A DNA stretch of 64,000 nucleotides. It comes from Pseudocitrobacter faecalis. GTDB lineage: Bacteria; Pseudomonadota; Gammaproteobacteria; Enterobacterales; Enterobacteriaceae. The notes under the pieces were generated by a model. That model worked only from the letters and a program-made list of their open reading frames with translations. It had not been told where the DNA came from and did not search any database. Each line of letters opens with the position of its first letter. The first letter of the stretch is position 1. Below are positions 7,573 through 17,724 of this stretch, one piece after another. A program made the translations under genes and the position numbers. The stretch is taken from positions 62,001-126,000 of the forward strand of contig QNRL01000005.1 of assembly GCA_003315335.1 (NCBI GenBank), in the 5' to 3' direction.

Positions 7573-9516
7573 TTACTTCCTCAAATCCACCTGATAAACC
7601 GCAAACCCGATATCATCGGTCGCCACTTGCTTCATCGGATACTGCGCCTTCTCTTTAATAAACGCCGCCGCTTTCTCAGAAGGTGAGGTTTCAAAGTGGA
7701 TATCCAGCGCGGCCTTGCTGGCAATCGGCGCTAAGCGCCAGTTGTTATCCGCTGCCGGGTGAATGGCACCCGCGCGTTTCGATTCGGCACTTATCCAACT
7801 GGCCAGTACGGAGCGGTTCTCGTCCGGCGAGGCAAACGCGATATGTCCGTCGCCCGTGCCCGCGAACTTCCCGCCGTAGGCACGATAGTTATTGGTCGCC
7901 ACCAGGAACGTTGCGTTCGGGTCGATCGGCTTCCCGTTAAATTTCAGATCTTTCACGCGTTCCGCTTTTGGGTTCACCGTCTGACATTCGCCGTCGTAGC
8001 GTGCCGGTTGGCTGACATCAATTTGATACGTCACGCCGTCAATAACGTCAAAGTTATAGGTGCGGAAGCCATCCCAGTTGATGAGCGACTGCGGTTTGGT
8101 GCTGGTTGGGTCAATCTGGTTAAATTGTCCGGCTGAACACTCCAGCCACTCTTTCACCTCTTTACCGCTGGCTTTCACCACGACCAATGTGTTCGGATAG
8201 AGATAGAGATCGGCGGCGTTACGGAATGTCAGTTGACCTTTCTCGACCTCGACATAGCTCGCCGGGTCGTTCTTACGTCCACCGGCTTTAAACGGCGCGG
8301 CGGCGGAAAGCACCGGCAGTTTTGCCAGGTCCGGGTCACCCTGAATGTAGTGCTCGACGTAGGCTTTCTGCGCCATATTGACGACCTGCACGGTCGGGTC
8401 GTCCTGCACCAGCGACAGGAAACTGTACATATTGTCGGACGATTTTCCGATAGGCTTGCTGACAAACTCGCGTGTGGCGTCGTGATCCGCTTTTAAAATG
8501 TCAACCAGCTTATTGTCTTCCGCTGCCAGCGATTTTTTCGCCGCCGTATCGTAGATGGGGCGTGCTTCCGCTTTCGACGACGTCACCTGCCATTTGCCGC
8601 TGTCGTTATTCAGCACCAGATCGACTACGCCCAGATGGTCGCCCCACATCCCCGGCATCACCGCAGGTACACCGTTCAGCGTGCCTTTATCAAGATCGAC
8701 GCCTTTGATATCTGCAAAATCTTTCCCCGGAAAAACGGCGTGGGCGTGGCCAAACATAATCGCATCGACGCCCGGCACTTCACTCAGGTAGTAAACGGAG
8801 TTCTCGGCCATCGCCTGATACGGGTCGGCTGAAAGCCCGGAGTGAGCAATTACTACCACCACATCCGCGCCGTTTTTACGCATCTCCGGCACATAGCGGC
8901 GGGCGGTTTCAGTGATGTCGTTAACCGTCACTTTGCCGTCAAGGTTGGCTTTATCCCAGGTCATGATTTGCGGCGGGACAAAACCGATATAGCCGATACG
9001 CAGCGTATGTGTTGCGCCGTCGTTATCTTTCACCGTGTTTTCTTTTATCAAATAGGGAGTAAAAAGCGGCTTCTTGCTCTTAACGTCGATGATATTGGCG
9101 TTAATGTACGGGAATTTTGCACCGGCGATGGCCTTATGCAGGAAGTCCAGCCCATAGTTAAACTCATGGTTCCCCAGGTTTCCCACCACGTAATCGAGCG
9201 TGTTCATCGCCTTATAAACCGGATGGATATCCCCGGCTTTTAAGCCTTTCGCTGCCGCATAATCACCCATTGGGCTACCCTGAATGACATCGCCGTTATC
9301 AACCAGCACGCTATTTACTGCTTCCGCGCGGGCGGCGTTGATCAGGCTGGCCGTTCGAACCAGTCCGAATTTCTCTGTCGCAGAATCTTTGTAATAGTCG
9401 AAATCCATCATATTGCTGTGCAAATCAGTGGTTTCCATAATACGGAGATCGACCGTGGCGGCATTGACGCTGGCGGCAATCAGCGTGGCCAGGAGCGTTG
9501 CGCTAAACTTAATCAT
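7573..9516 (-). CDS. cpdB: 2',3'-cyclic-nucleotide 2'-phosphodiesterase/3'-nucleotidase
   Basis: Periplasmic bifunctional phosphatase of 647 residues, the same length as E. coli CpdB. A Sec signal peptide of about 19 residues ends in AASVNA. The metallophosphoesterase core shows [38 protein letters not shown] and [10 protein letters not shown], the metal ligands of the 5'-nucleotidase family. A C-terminal 5_nucleotid_C domain follows. It salvages extracellular nucleotides. Divergent from cysQ. Confidence 0.96.
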   Translation of the reverse strand: MIKFSATLLATLIAASVNAATVDLRIMETTDLHSNMMDFDYYKDSATEKFGLVRTASLINAARAEAVNSVLVDNGDVIQGSPMGDYAAAKGLKAGDIHPVYKAMNTLDYVVGNLGNHEFNYGLDFLHKAIAGAKFPYINANIIDVKSKKPLFTPYLIKENTVKDNDGATHTLRIGYIGFVPPQIMTWDKANLDGKVTVNDITETARRYVPEMRKNGADVVVVIAHSGLSADPYQAMAENSVYYLSEVPGVDAIMFGHAHAVFPGKDFADIKGVDLDKGTLNGVPAVMPGMWGDHLGVVDLVLNNDSGKWQVTSSKAEARPIYDTAAKKSLAAEDNKLVDILKADHDATREFVSKPIGKSSDNMYSFLSLVQDDPTVQVVNMAQKAYVEHYIQGDPDLAKLPVLSAAAPFKAGGRKNDPASYVEVEKGQLTFRNAADLYLYPNTLVVVKASGKEVKEWLECSAGQFNQIDPTSTKPQSLINWDGFRTYNFDVIDGVTYQIDVSQPARYDGECQTVNPKAERVKDLKFNGKPIDPNATFLVATNNYRAYGGKFAGTGDGHIAFASPDENRSVLASWISAESKRAGAIHPAADNNWRLAPIASKAALDIHFETSPSEKAAAFIKEKAQYPMKQVATDDIGFAVYQVDLRK

Positions 9517-9734
9517 CGGGAGGCGTCCTTTTCAGATCCAGGGCACATAAGAAAATGTATGTACATTCTATTGCTTACGAGAATGTGAATCATGCCAGAA
9601 AAGGATGAGCGGAAACCGGCAACGCTTCACAGATATCCTTACCCGGCGGCGCCGATGGGCATGGCGCAATGCGTGACGATGCGATATAAATAAAACAACG
9701 AGTTAACACCACTGTAATTTTAACGAGGTGGAGA

Positions 9735-10478
9735 ATGTTAGAACAAGTATGTCAGCTTGCACGGAATGCGGGCGATGCCATTATGCAGGTTTATGATGGA
9801 GCGCTACCGATGGACGTTGCCAGCAAGAAAGACGATTCTCCCGTCACGGCAGCGGATATCGCAGCGCACCATGTGATTGTTAACGGCTTACAGGCATTGG
9901 CGCCTGACATTCCGATTCTGTCGGAAGAGGATCCACCGGGCTGGGATGTGCGTCAGCACTGGCAGCGTTACTGGCTGGTGGATCCACTGGATGGCACCAA
10001 AGAATTTATTAAGCGCAACGGCGAATTCACCGTCAATATCGCCCTGATTGAGCACGGTAAGCCGGTGCTGGGCGTGGTGTACGCGCCGGTCACGAAGGTG
10101 ATGTACAGCGCAGCGGAAGGCAAAGCGTGGAAAGACGAATGCGGCGTGCGTAAGCAAATTCACGCCCGCGATGCCCGCCCGCCGCTGGTAGTGATCAGCC
10201 GCTCACACAGTAACGATCCGGAACTCGCGGAATATTTACAACAACTGGGTGAGCATCAGACCACCTCTATCGGCTCCTCGCTCAAGTTCTGCCTGGTGGC
10301 AGAAGGGCAGGCACAGCTTTACCCACGCTTTGGGCCGACCTGTGTCTGGGATACCGCAGCAGGGCACGCGGTGGCCGTTGCCGCCGGGGCGCGGGTTCAC
10401 GACTGGCAGGGGAAAACCCTTGACTACACGCCACGTGAATCCTTCCTCAACCCCGGCTTCCGCGTCGCTATTTTTTAA
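9735..10478 (+). CDS. cysQ: 3'(2'),5'-bisphosphate nucleotidase CysQ
   Basis: Cytoplasmic inositol-monophosphatase-family enzyme of 247 residues that removes PAP/PAPS produced in sulfate assimilation. Metal-site motifs: SEEDP, the signature [10 protein letters not shown], and WDTAAGHAV near the C-terminus. Preceded by GAGGTGGAG. Its last 11 bases overlap the end of the convergent ytfJ gene. Confidence 0.96.
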   Translation: MLEQVCQLARNAGDAIMQVYDGALPMDVASKKDDSPVTAADIAAHHVIVNGLQALAPDIPILSEEDPPGWDVRQHWQRYWLVDPLDGTKEFIKRNGEFTVNIALIEHGKPVLGVVYAPVTKVMYSAAEGKAWKDECGVRKQIHARDARPPLVVISRSHSNDPELAEYLQQLGEHQTTSIGSSLKFCLVAEGQAQLYPRFGPTCVWDTAAGHAVAVAAGARVHDWQGKTLDYTPRESFLNPGFRVAIF

Positions 10479-11025
10479 GTAATTTATGCAGCAGGGTCAC
10501 CACCTGCTGCACTTCGTCCTGGGTCAAGGCCCCATCTTTCGCCCACTGCACACGGCCATCTTTATCCAGTACCGCAATGGCTGAACTCTCTTCTTCCAGG
10601 TGCCAGGCTTTCTTCACCACGCCGTTGCTGTCGACCACAATCTGCGACCACGGGAAGAGCTTTTTATTGCTCTCCAGACTGTTACGCACAAACATGCCAG
10701 TGCCCGGAATGGCATCGTCGGTATTAACAATGGTGGTGGTTTGATAACGATCATGGGGTAATTTCGCCGCTTTAATGGCTTCAATCAGCCCGGCATTCTT
10801 CTCTTTTGCGGAAGTGCGCCCGGCAATATGTTGCACCACTCGCACTTTTCCAGGAAGCTGCGCGCTATTCCAGTTTTTGTAGCTAAACTTATCATTGTCG
10901 AGCATCAATTCACCGCGATCGGCAACGCCTACCGCAGGTACGCGTTCCCCCTCTTTAAACGCGTGAGCGGACGCCATCAACGGCATTAACAGGCATGAAA
11001 TGGCCAACAGAGAACGTAAGGTCAT
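10468..11025 (-). CDS. ytfJ: Periplasmic thioredoxin-fold protein YtfJ
   Basis: 185 residues with a 20-residue signal peptide ending in LMASA before HAFKEG. The remainder matches the YtfJ family, a thioredoxin-like fold without a CXXC pair in the usual place. Function is not established. The 3' end overlaps cysQ by 11 bases tail to tail. Confidence 0.88.
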   Translation of the reverse strand: MTLRSLLAISCLLMPLMASAHAFKEGERVPAVGVADRGELMLDNDKFSYKNWNSAQLPGKVRVVQHIAGRTSAKEKNAGLIEAIKAAKLPHDRYQTTTIVNTDDAIPGTGMFVRNSLESNKKLFPWSQIVVDSNGVVKKAWHLEEESSAIAVLDKDGRVQWAKDGALTQDEVQQVVTLLHKLLKK

Positions 11026-11349
11026 GGTGTGTCCTTCTTTTTATGCAGGTGATCCGACCACTTGGCCGATGCTTTTAAGCATAAGTGCTATTGATATGTT
11101 TTTCCCGCAAGGTTAGTGCCACTTTGTGGGGGAACGCACATAACCGCAGTAAATCGAAGGCTTATACTGTATTCATCGTATAGCTGAAAAGAAAATTCTC
11201 AATTATTGTAATAAAAAGGTAAATAAAGCTCCCTATACTAGGGTAGCTCTGTGGTTATGGACTATAGTTAACGGGTATTTAACATTGCGCCCCGGAGCGT
11301 TGAACCAAATTTGGAATCAACAAGGGCGTTATACTCGCAGGAGATAAGA
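11026..11349. other. Divergent promoter region of ytfJ and ytfK
   Basis: A 324-base gap. It holds a 14-base palindrome ATGCTTTTAAGCAT (11069-11082) near ytfJ and an imperfect inverted repeat around CCCTATACTAGGG (11227-11248) nearer ytfK. Either could be an operator or short hairpin; no known factor's consensus fits clearly. No extra gene seen. Confidence 0.4.
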
Positions 11350-11556
11350 ATGAAAATTTTCCAACGCTACAACCCGCTTCAGGTGGCAAAGTACGTAAAA
11401 ATCCTGTTCCGTGGACGGTTGTACATCAAGGACGTTGGTGCTTTTGAGTTTGATAAGGGGAAAATTTTGCTCCCTAAGATTAAGGACAAGCAGCACTATT
11501 CTGTGATGTCCGAGGTCAACCGCCACGTTATGCGTCTGCAAACCGAGATGGCATAA
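11350..11556 (+). CDS. ytfK: Stringent-response modulator YtfK
   Basis: Small basic protein of 68 residues (DUF1107), almost identical to E. coli YtfK, which stimulates SpoT-dependent (p)ppGpp build-up under phosphate or fatty-acid limitation. The start at 11350 follows GCAGGAGATAAG; an in-frame start at 11311 is less likely because it lacks a ribosome site. No signal peptide. Confidence 0.93.
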   Translation: MKIFQRYNPLQVAKYVKILFRGRLYIKDVGAFEFDKGKILLPKIKDKQHYSVMSEVNRHVMRLQTEMA

Positions 11557-11579
11557 CGGCAGCTAGCGGCAGAAAAGCA

Positions 11580-11602
11580 AACGGCTCCCAATGGGAGCCG
11601 TT
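11580..11602. terminator. Bidirectional terminator between ytfK and ytfL
   Basis: AACGGCTCCC pairs with GGGAGCCGTT over a three-base loop, with T-rich sequence on the plus side and TTTGCTTTT on the minus side. Confidence 0.75.
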
Positions 11603-11621
11603 GATGTTTTCAGAGACGTGT

Positions 11622-12962
11622 TTAAGCCGCTGTACCTTTCTCTTCGATTTCAGCCTGTTTTGGCACTAATACCGTCGGCTTGTTATCGATGCGCGTGACC
11701 AGCAACTGGTCGATGCGGTAGTTATCAATATCCACCACCTCGAACTTGTAGCCGGAGAACTTCACCGCATCGGTGCGTTTCGGGATTTTACGCAGCATAA
11801 ACATCATGAAGCCGCCGATGGTTTCATAGTTGCCAGACTGCGGGAAGTCGTCGATATCCAGCACGCGCATCACGTCGTCAATCGGCGTGCCGCCGTCAAT
11901 GAGCCATGAGTTTTCATCGCGCGCCACGATCTGCTCTTCCAGACCCTGGCCGACCAGGTCGCCCATCAGGGTGGTCATCACGTCGTTCAGAGTGATGATA
12001 CCCACCACCAGCGCGTATTCGTTCATGATAACCGCGAAGTCTTCACCCGCCGTTTTAAAGCTTTCCAGCGCTTCAGAAAGGGTAAGCGTGTCCGGCACAA
12101 TCAGGGTATTGCGGATCTGCACGCCGCTGTTCAGCGCCATGCTCTGGTTTGCCAGTACGCGGTTCAGCAGATCTTTCGAATCGACATAACCAATGATGTG
12201 GTCGATATCTTCGTTACACACCAGGAACTTAGAGTGCGGATGCTCGGCCACTTTGTTTTTCAGGCTCTGCTCATCTTCATGCAGGTCAAACCAAATCACG
12301 TTCTCGCGCGACGTCATGGAAGACGGCACAGTACGTGATTCCAGCTCAAACACGTTTTCAATCAGTTCGTGTTCCTGTTTACGCAGCACGCCCGCCAGCG
12401 CGCCTGCTTCCACCACGGCATAAATGTCATCAGAGGTGATGTCATCTTTACGCACCATCGGCAGTTTAAAGATACGGAAGATGACGTTAGCGAGGCCGTT
12501 GAAGAACCAGACCAGCGGACGGAAGACCAGAAGACAGAAGCGCATCGGGTTGATGATGCGCAAAGCCACGGCTTCTGGCGAAATCATACCGATGCGCTTC
12601 GGCGTCAGGTCGGCGAACAGAATAAACAGGCCGGTCACCAGCGAGAAGGAAAGAATAAAGCTCAGCTGCTCGGCGAGCTCAGGAGACATGTAATTTAAAA
12701 ACAGGCTGTGGAACGCCGGTGAGAATGCCGCATCGCCCACGATACCGCCGAGAATGGCGACCGCGTTAAGGCCAATTTGCACCACGGTGAAGAACATACC
12801 GGGGTTTTCCTGCATTTTCAGGATGCGTTGCGCATTCACATTGCCTTCATCGGCCAGCAGCTTGAGTTTGATTTTACGGGAGGCAGCCAGCGAGATCTCA
12901 GATATCGAGAAAAAGGCGCTGACGGCAATCAGGCAAAGTATTACTAAAATACTGTTTAACAT
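11622..12962 (-). CDS. ytfL: UPF0053/CorC-family inner-membrane protein YtfL
   Basis: 446 residues in the order DUF21 membrane domain (about 1-190, four hydrophobic segments), a CBS pair (about 210-330) and a C-terminal CorC_HlyC domain (about 345-430). E. coli YtfL has been proposed to export polyamines such as cadaverine and putrescine. Single gene; its leader begins downstream of the terminator of the dehydrogenase operon. Confidence 0.9.
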   Translation of the reverse strand: MLNSILVILCLIAVSAFFSISEISLAASRKIKLKLLADEGNVNAQRILKMQENPGMFFTVVQIGLNAVAILGGIVGDAAFSPAFHSLFLNYMSPELAEQLSFILSFSLVTGLFILFADLTPKRIGMISPEAVALRIINPMRFCLLVFRPLVWFFNGLANVIFRIFKLPMVRKDDITSDDIYAVVEAGALAGVLRKQEHELIENVFELESRTVPSSMTSRENVIWFDLHEDEQSLKNKVAEHPHSKFLVCNEDIDHIIGYVDSKDLLNRVLANQSMALNSGVQIRNTLIVPDTLTLSEALESFKTAGEDFAVIMNEYALVVGIITLNDVMTTLMGDLVGQGLEEQIVARDENSWLIDGGTPIDDVMRVLDIDDFPQSGNYETIGGFMMFMLRKIPKRTDAVKFSGYKFEVVDIDNYRIDQLLVTRIDNKPTVLVPKQAEIEEKGTAA

Positions 12963-13025
12963 ATCTTATCCGACCGTTAAGGCCAGATCCTCGGAAGGGA
13001 AGTTGAACGTCGTGTGGAATACACT

Positions 13026-13053
13026 AAAAACCGGCCCGAAGGCACTGGACCGG
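13026..13053 (-). terminator. Terminator of the Gfo/Idh operon
   Basis: Read on the minus strand, CCGGTCC pairs with GGGCCGG and is followed by TTTTT. It lies 58 bases past the stop of the last dehydrogenase gene and just ahead of ytfL, so it insulates the two. Confidence 0.7.
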
Positions 13054-13111
13054 CGAATTCGCAGCTAGTATAGCGTAAAAGAGTGTAAATTCGCCAGTGG
13101 GCGAATTTTGC

Positions 13112-14134
13112 TTAACGGGGAAGGTCTACCCAGCGGCGCTGCGCCGAGGATTGATAAAGGGCGTTGACCATTTGCAGCGAGACCGCCGCATCGTGAATAT
13201 CGGCTCCGCCGTACTGCGTCGGGTCGAGGATTGCCGCATAGAAATCGTTGATGGCCTGGCGGTGGCTATCGCCCCAGTAGCGTTTAACGTTGCCGTGCGG
13301 CAGTTCATCGTTAATGAGTGCCGTGCGTTGTTCATCAACGACCTGCCAGAGTGTATTGCGTTCCAACTGGAGAAAACCGCGCTCAAAATGGATCTCCAGC
13401 GCCAGCGGGGAATCGGTGGTGTAGCAGTTGGTGGCGTAGAAAATGCCGCGCGCGCCGTTGTTAAACGCCATCGTTGCCATCGCTGAATCTTCGGTTTCGA
13501 TAAGCGATTCAAGCAGGCTCGTTTCCACCACGCCCTTAATGCGCCGCACGCCGCCAGCAAACCACTGCATTAAATCCAGCGTATGAATCGCCTGATTAAT
13601 TAACAGGCTGCCGCCTTCCGTGGCCCAGCGGCCACGCCATGGGCTGTCGTTATAGTACGCGCCGTGGCGATGCCAGGTGAGGTTCGCTTTGATGCTCAAC
13701 ATGTTGCCAAGCGTTCGATCCTGAATAATCTGGCGGATGCGCTGGCTGGTGGGGTTTAGGCGATTCTGGTAGCAGACCGCAAGCTGCGTATCGGCACGCT
13801 CGACGGCAGCCTGGATCTGCGCCAGTTCACTCCCATTCATGACGACAGGCTTTTCACTAAAGACGTGTTTGCCCGCCGCCAGTGCGGCGATGATCATCTC
13901 CCGGTGCAGATGATGGGGTGTACAGATGTGCACCACATCGACCTTCGCATCGGCCAGCAGGTCGCGGTAGTCGGCGTAAAAGCGGCAATGATACTTTTCT
14001 GCCAACGCCCGGCCCTTGTCGACATCCGTATCAACAAGTGCGTACAGCAGGGCTTGCGGATGCTGGCGTATCGGCTCTGCATGACAACCGTGAATAGCGC
14101 CAGCGCCGATGATCGCGGCATGAATGGGTTCCAT
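13112..14134 (-). CDS. Gfo/Idh/MocA-family oxidoreductase (third gene of operon)
   Basis: NAD(P)-dependent sugar or inositol dehydrogenase-like protein, 340 residues. Rossmann motif AAIIGAGAIHGCHAE at the N-terminus, then HICTPHHLHREMIIAALAAG and the SEKPVV motif whose Lys is the usual catalytic residue, and a C-terminal alpha/beta domain with INQAIHTLDLMQWF. Started at 14134 behind GGAGG rather than the in-frame ATG at 14158. Ten bases after the previous gene. Substrate unknown. Confidence 0.82.
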   Translation of the reverse strand: MEPIHAAIIGAGAIHGCHAEPIRQHPQALLYALVDTDVDKGRALAEKYHCRFYADYRDLLADAKVDVVHICTPHHLHREMIIAALAAGKHVFSEKPVVMNGSELAQIQAAVERADTQLAVCYQNRLNPTSQRIRQIIQDRTLGNMLSIKANLTWHRHGAYYNDSPWRGRWATEGGSLLINQAIHTLDLMQWFAGGVRRIKGVVETSLLESLIETEDSAMATMAFNNGARGIFYATNCYTTDSPLALEIHFERGFLQLERNTLWQVVDEQRTALINDELPHGNVKRYWGDSHRQAINDFYAAILDPTQYGGADIHDAAVSLQMVNALYQSSAQRRWVDLPR

Positions 14135-14144
14135 AATGCCTCCA

Positions 14145-15212
14145 TTAGGCCTGTGCATTGGCCAGCATTTGCGCCTTCACGCACAGCTCGGCGGCTTTAA
14201 ACGTGTGTTCCTGGGTCATGGCATTTTCGGTGCGGTTCAGGCAATCGAGAATCAACTGGCCGAAGTAGGGGAAGCCCACTTTACCCGCCACCGGATAGCG
14301 GAATTCGCCCTCTTTGTTGACCAGATAAACCACATCCTGCTCCTGACGGGTAATATCGACATACTTGCGAATTTCGATATAGCCGTCGGTGCCCAGCAAC
14401 GTCAGGCGACCGTCGCCCCAGCTTGAAAGGCCGTCTGGCGTAAACCAGTCGCAGCGGAAATAGCCGGTTGCACCGTTATCGCCCGCCAGCATCGCGTCGC
14501 CGAAATCTTCAAACAGCGGATACTGCGGATGATTGACGTTGCGCACCTGGCTTGCCACCACGCGCGCGTTGCGGTTGCCGGTATAAAAGAGGAATTGCTC
14601 AATCTGATGGCTACCGATATCGCACAGAATGCCGCCGAATAGCGCTTTATCGTAGAACCATTCCGGGCGGCCTTCGCCTTCGCGATGCGGCCCAACGCCC
14701 AGCGTTTGCATTACGCGGCCAATCGCCCCTTGTTCCACCAGTTGCCCGGCGAAGACGGCGCTTTCAACGTGCAGACGCTCGCTGTAATAGACCGCGTATT
14801 TACGCCCGGTTTCCCGCACTTTGCGTTTTGCCTGTTCCAGTTGCGCCAGGGTGGTCAGCGGCGCTTTATCGGTGAAATAATCTTTGCCTGCATCCATCAC
14901 TTTCAGGCCCAGCGGGCAGCGCTCGCAAGGCACGGCAGCACCTGCAACCAGCTGCACGCTGGCGTCGTTAAGAATGGTTTCCAGAGCGTCAGCCACCTTC
15001 ACCTGCGGATACTGCTCGACGAATTTTGCCACTTTAGCCGGGTCGGGATCGTACACCCACTTCAGCGTTGCGCCCGCTTCAATCAGGCCGTTACACATGC
15101 CGTAGATGTGGCCGTGGTCCAGCGCGGCGGCGGCAATGATAAATTCGCCTGGTGCAACGACCGGCTGCGGTTTGCCCACCGGGGCGTAGTTCATACCGTC
15201 TTTGATGCTCAT
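14145..15212 (-). CDS. Gfo/Idh/MocA-family oxidoreductase (second gene of operon)
   Basis: 355 residues. The N-terminal nucleotide fold is less canonical than in its neighbours (IIAAAALDHGHIYGMCNGL), and the motif that is usually EKP reads DKAPLTT. The His-containing helix IGSHQIEQFLFYTG in the C-terminal domain is preserved. An RBS AAGGAAC precedes the ATG. It may be a dehydrogenase with altered cofactor contacts or a partner of the other two. Substrate unknown. Confidence 0.78.
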   Translation of the reverse strand: MSIKDGMNYAPVGKPQPVVAPGEFIIAAAALDHGHIYGMCNGLIEAGATLKWVYDPDPAKVAKFVEQYPQVKVADALETILNDASVQLVAGAAVPCERCPLGLKVMDAGKDYFTDKAPLTTLAQLEQAKRKVRETGRKYAVYYSERLHVESAVFAGQLVEQGAIGRVMQTLGVGPHREGEGRPEWFYDKALFGGILCDIGSHQIEQFLFYTGNRNARVVASQVRNVNHPQYPLFEDFGDAMLAGDNGATGYFRCDWFTPDGLSSWGDGRLTLLGTDGYIEIRKYVDITRQEQDVVYLVNKEGEFRYPVAGKVGFPYFGQLILDCLNRTENAMTQEHTFKAAELCVKAQMLANAQA

Positions 15213-15248
15213 TGTTGTGTTCCTTTATGGCTGCGGTGCAGGGCTTTC

Positions 15249-15326
15249 CCCTCACCCTAACCCTCTCCCACAGGGAGAGGGGACCGGTTTTCTCCCTCTC
15301 CCTGTGGGAGAGGGCCGGGGTGAGGG
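15249..15326. repeat. CCCTCTCCC palindromic repeat, copy 2
   Basis: Compact 78-base copy with complete ends (CCCTCACCCTAACC and CCGGGGTGAGGG). It fills almost all of the gap between the first and second dehydrogenase genes, so it is transcribed within the operon. Confidence 0.9.
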
Positions 15327-15327
15327 C

Positions 15328-16482
15328 TTACCAGGTTCCGGACGCGTCCAGGGTTTTACTCTCGACGTTTTTATCCACTGACGTTGCAATGCGCTCATCT
15401 AAAAGCTGTTTGAACAGCGCTTCATCCAGCGGCAGGTCGACCCAATTGTCCGTCCAGGTGGAAAGGTGCATTGCGTTAGAGAGCGTCAGTCCGTGAATCC
15501 CTTCCTGACCCGGTGCCAGCAGCTGCGTACCGTGCAGCACGGCGGCAGCGAAGTTGGTGGTGATCACGTGATGATCGCTGCACTCGGGTGCCACCGGAAT
15601 GGTCACCTCCCAGCACTCCGGTTCGCCAAAGCCGTTTTGCCAGCGAGCGTTGAATTCCGTTTCCGATTCACACAGTCGCCAGAAGCGCAGCTTGCCCTCT
15701 TCAACCACCACTTTGCCGCGATCGCCGGCGATTTCCAGGCGGTTAGTGCCGGGGGCTTCCGCCGTGGTGGTGATAAACACGCCTGTCGCACCGTTGGCGT
15801 ACTCCGCGTAGGCGGTGACTTCGTTTTCGACTTCAATCTGGCGATGTTTACCGAACTGGCAGAACGCGCGCACGCGGACGGGCATACCGACCAGCCATTG
15901 CCAGAGGTCGAGCTGGTGCGGATCCTGGTTGAGCAGCACGCCGCCGCCTTCGCCTTTCCAGGTGGCGCGCCAGCCGCCGGAGTTGTAGTAGCTTTGCGAG
16001 CGATACCAGTTGGTGATTATCCAGTTAGAACGGCGAATTTCGCCCAGTTCGCCGCTGTCGATCAGATCTTTCACTTTCTGATACAGCGGGTTAGGGCGTT
16101 GGTTGAACATCATGCCGAACACCACGTTACAGCCGCGCGCGAATTCATTCATCTCGCGTACCTGCGCGGTGTAGACGCCAGCCGGTTTTTCGCACAGCGT
16201 ATGAATGCCCTGGCGCATCGCCATCATCGACAAGCGCGGATGCTCGTAGTGCGGCGTAGAGACAATCACCGCGTCAATCAGCCCGCTTTGCAGCATCTCC
16301 TGCGCATCGCTAAACAGCGCGATCTCCTCGCCCACTAACGCGCGCAGGGTCGCGTGTTTTTCAGGATTGTTATCGCACACCGCCGTCAGGCAGGCCTCTT
16401 TGACCGTTCCCGCCAGCAGATAGCGGGCGTGAACTGTACCGATATTCCCCACACCAATAATGCCAAACCGTACTTTCTTCAT
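15328..16482 (-). CDS. Gfo/Idh/MocA-family oxidoreductase (first gene of operon)
   Basis: 384 residues beginning MKKVRFGIIGVGNIGTVHAR, a clear Rossmann start; the longer frame to 16536 adds an unlikely tail and lacks the AAGGTAC ribosome site. CEKPAG carries the catalytic Lys, and LLNQDPHQLDLWQWL the conserved His helix. The C-terminal half is of GFO_IDH_MocA_C type. First gene of a three-gene minus-strand operon, divergent from the LacI-type regulator. Substrate unknown. Confidence 0.84.
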   Translation of the reverse strand: MKKVRFGIIGVGNIGTVHARYLLAGTVKEACLTAVCDNNPEKHATLRALVGEEIALFSDAQEMLQSGLIDAVIVSTPHYEHPRLSMMAMRQGIHTLCEKPAGVYTAQVREMNEFARGCNVVFGMMFNQRPNPLYQKVKDLIDSGELGEIRRSNWIITNWYRSQSYYNSGGWRATWKGEGGGVLLNQDPHQLDLWQWLVGMPVRVRAFCQFGKHRQIEVENEVTAYAEYANGATGVFITTTAEAPGTNRLEIAGDRGKVVVEEGKLRFWRLCESETEFNARWQNGFGEPECWEVTIPVAPECSDHHVITTNFAAAVLHGTQLLAPGQEGIHGLTLSNAMHLSTWTDNWVDLPLDEALFKQLLDERIATSVDKNVESKTLDASGTW

Positions 16483-16627
16483 GCTGTACCTTGCGTCGTA
16501 AAAAGGGGTGATGTCTGCAACATAGGAAAGGCGCAACGGGGCGACAAACGGATTTTGTGAGAATGCTCGCAGGGAAAGCAGGAATATGGGCGAAAGGGCA
16601 AAAAAAGGTTTTAAAATCAGCAGACTG

Positions 16628-16649
16628 ATTCTGCAAATATTTGCAGAAT
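16628..16649. promoter_or_regulatory. 22-base perfect palindrome, probable operator of the LacI-type regulator
   Basis: Two 11-base arms (ATTCTGCAAAT and its complement) with no spacer, centred 34 bases before the regulator start and in the gap shared with the dehydrogenase operon. Size and even symmetry fit LacI/GalR operators. Confidence 0.72.
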
Positions 16650-16672
16650 TTGATTGCGAGCGAGATCACATC

Positions 16673-17722
16673 ATGTCCGGCAAGCTGAAAATGAAGCAGA
16701 TCGCCACCCAAACGGGCTACTCCATCAGCACCGTTTCGCGGGTGCTGAGCGGAAAATCGTATACCAGCGAAAAAGCACGCGCGGCGATAGTGAAATGCGC
16801 GCGGCGTTTAGGCGTGCTGGAAGAGATGGCGAGCGGGCGTTTGCTGATTAACGGCATCGCCGTGTTTGCGCCGGCGCGTACGTTTACCGCTAACGGCGAC
16901 ACTTTTTATCAGGAAGTGACCAAAGGGATTGCTGACGCAGTGGCCCCGCATGATGTCTATCTCTCCTGGTGCGGGCTCGAGGAGCGGCAGGCGGACATTC
17001 GCCTGTTTCTCGATAAGACCGGCAGTAAGCACATCAACGCGATCATTATTATCGGCACCGACGACCCCACAATCTTTAAACTCGCCGCCAGTCTGAATAA
17101 ACCCTGCGTGCTGATTAACTCGCATGACAAAGAGATGGCGCTCGATGCGGTGTCGCCGGATCACCACGCCATTGGTTACAGCGCGCTGCGTCATCTGTTT
17201 GAGAACGGGCATCGGCGCGTCTTATCGCTCACCTGCCTGCGGCGCGAAACGCTCTATACGCGTCTGGAAGGGATAAAACAGGCTTATCGCGACTACCATG
17301 TTCCGTTTGATCCAGAGCAGTCTCTGATTGTGACGGAAGGATTTTCCGCGCACGAAGCGGAACAGGCGCTGGATGGCTGGCTGAGTTATCACCCACGCGA
17401 TCGCTGGCCGGAAGCGATTTTCCCCGGAAGTTCAGGGATGGCGGTGGGCGTGCAGCGGGTGCTGACGCGTCATGGCCTGCGTGTACCGCAGGATATATCG
17501 TTAATGACCACCGATTTTGGCTGGCACCTGAAAAACGCCTCGGTGACGGGCGTCGAAGTGCCGTGCCGTGAGCTCGGGATTGAGGCCGTTCATCTGCTGC
17601 AAACCCGCCTGAACCGCCCGCAGGCACCCATCTTTAACCTGCTGTTGCAGGGGAAAATGCGCGAAGCGGGCAGCGTGGTCAGCGCCACGCGGCACACGGC
17701 CCGCGTGGCGATGTTTTCGTAA
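16673..17722 (+). CDS. LacI-family transcriptional regulator
   Basis: 349 residues. The N-terminal HTH (KMKQIATQTGYSISTVSRVLSGKSYTSEKARAAI) has the LacI signature, followed by a periplasmic-binding-protein-like effector domain. I start it at 16673 (MSGKLKMKQ); the longer frame to 16586 would run over the operator. The ligand is probably the sugar or polyol handled by the divergent dehydrogenases. It ends two bases from the convergent msrA stop. Confidence 0.85.
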   Translation: MSGKLKMKQIATQTGYSISTVSRVLSGKSYTSEKARAAIVKCARRLGVLEEMASGRLLINGIAVFAPARTFTANGDTFYQEVTKGIADAVAPHDVYLSWCGLEERQADIRLFLDKTGSKHINAIIIIGTDDPTIFKLAASLNKPCVLINSHDKEMALDAVSPDHHAIGYSALRHLFENGHRRVLSLTCLRRETLYTRLEGIKQAYRDYHVPFDPEQSLIVTEGFSAHEAEQALDGWLSYHPRDRWPEAIFPGSSGMAVGVQRVLTRHGLRVPQDISLMTTDFGWHLKNASVTGVEVPCRELGIEAVHLLQTRLNRPQAPIFNLLLQGKMREAGSVVSATRHTARVAMFS

Positions 17723-17724
17723 CG

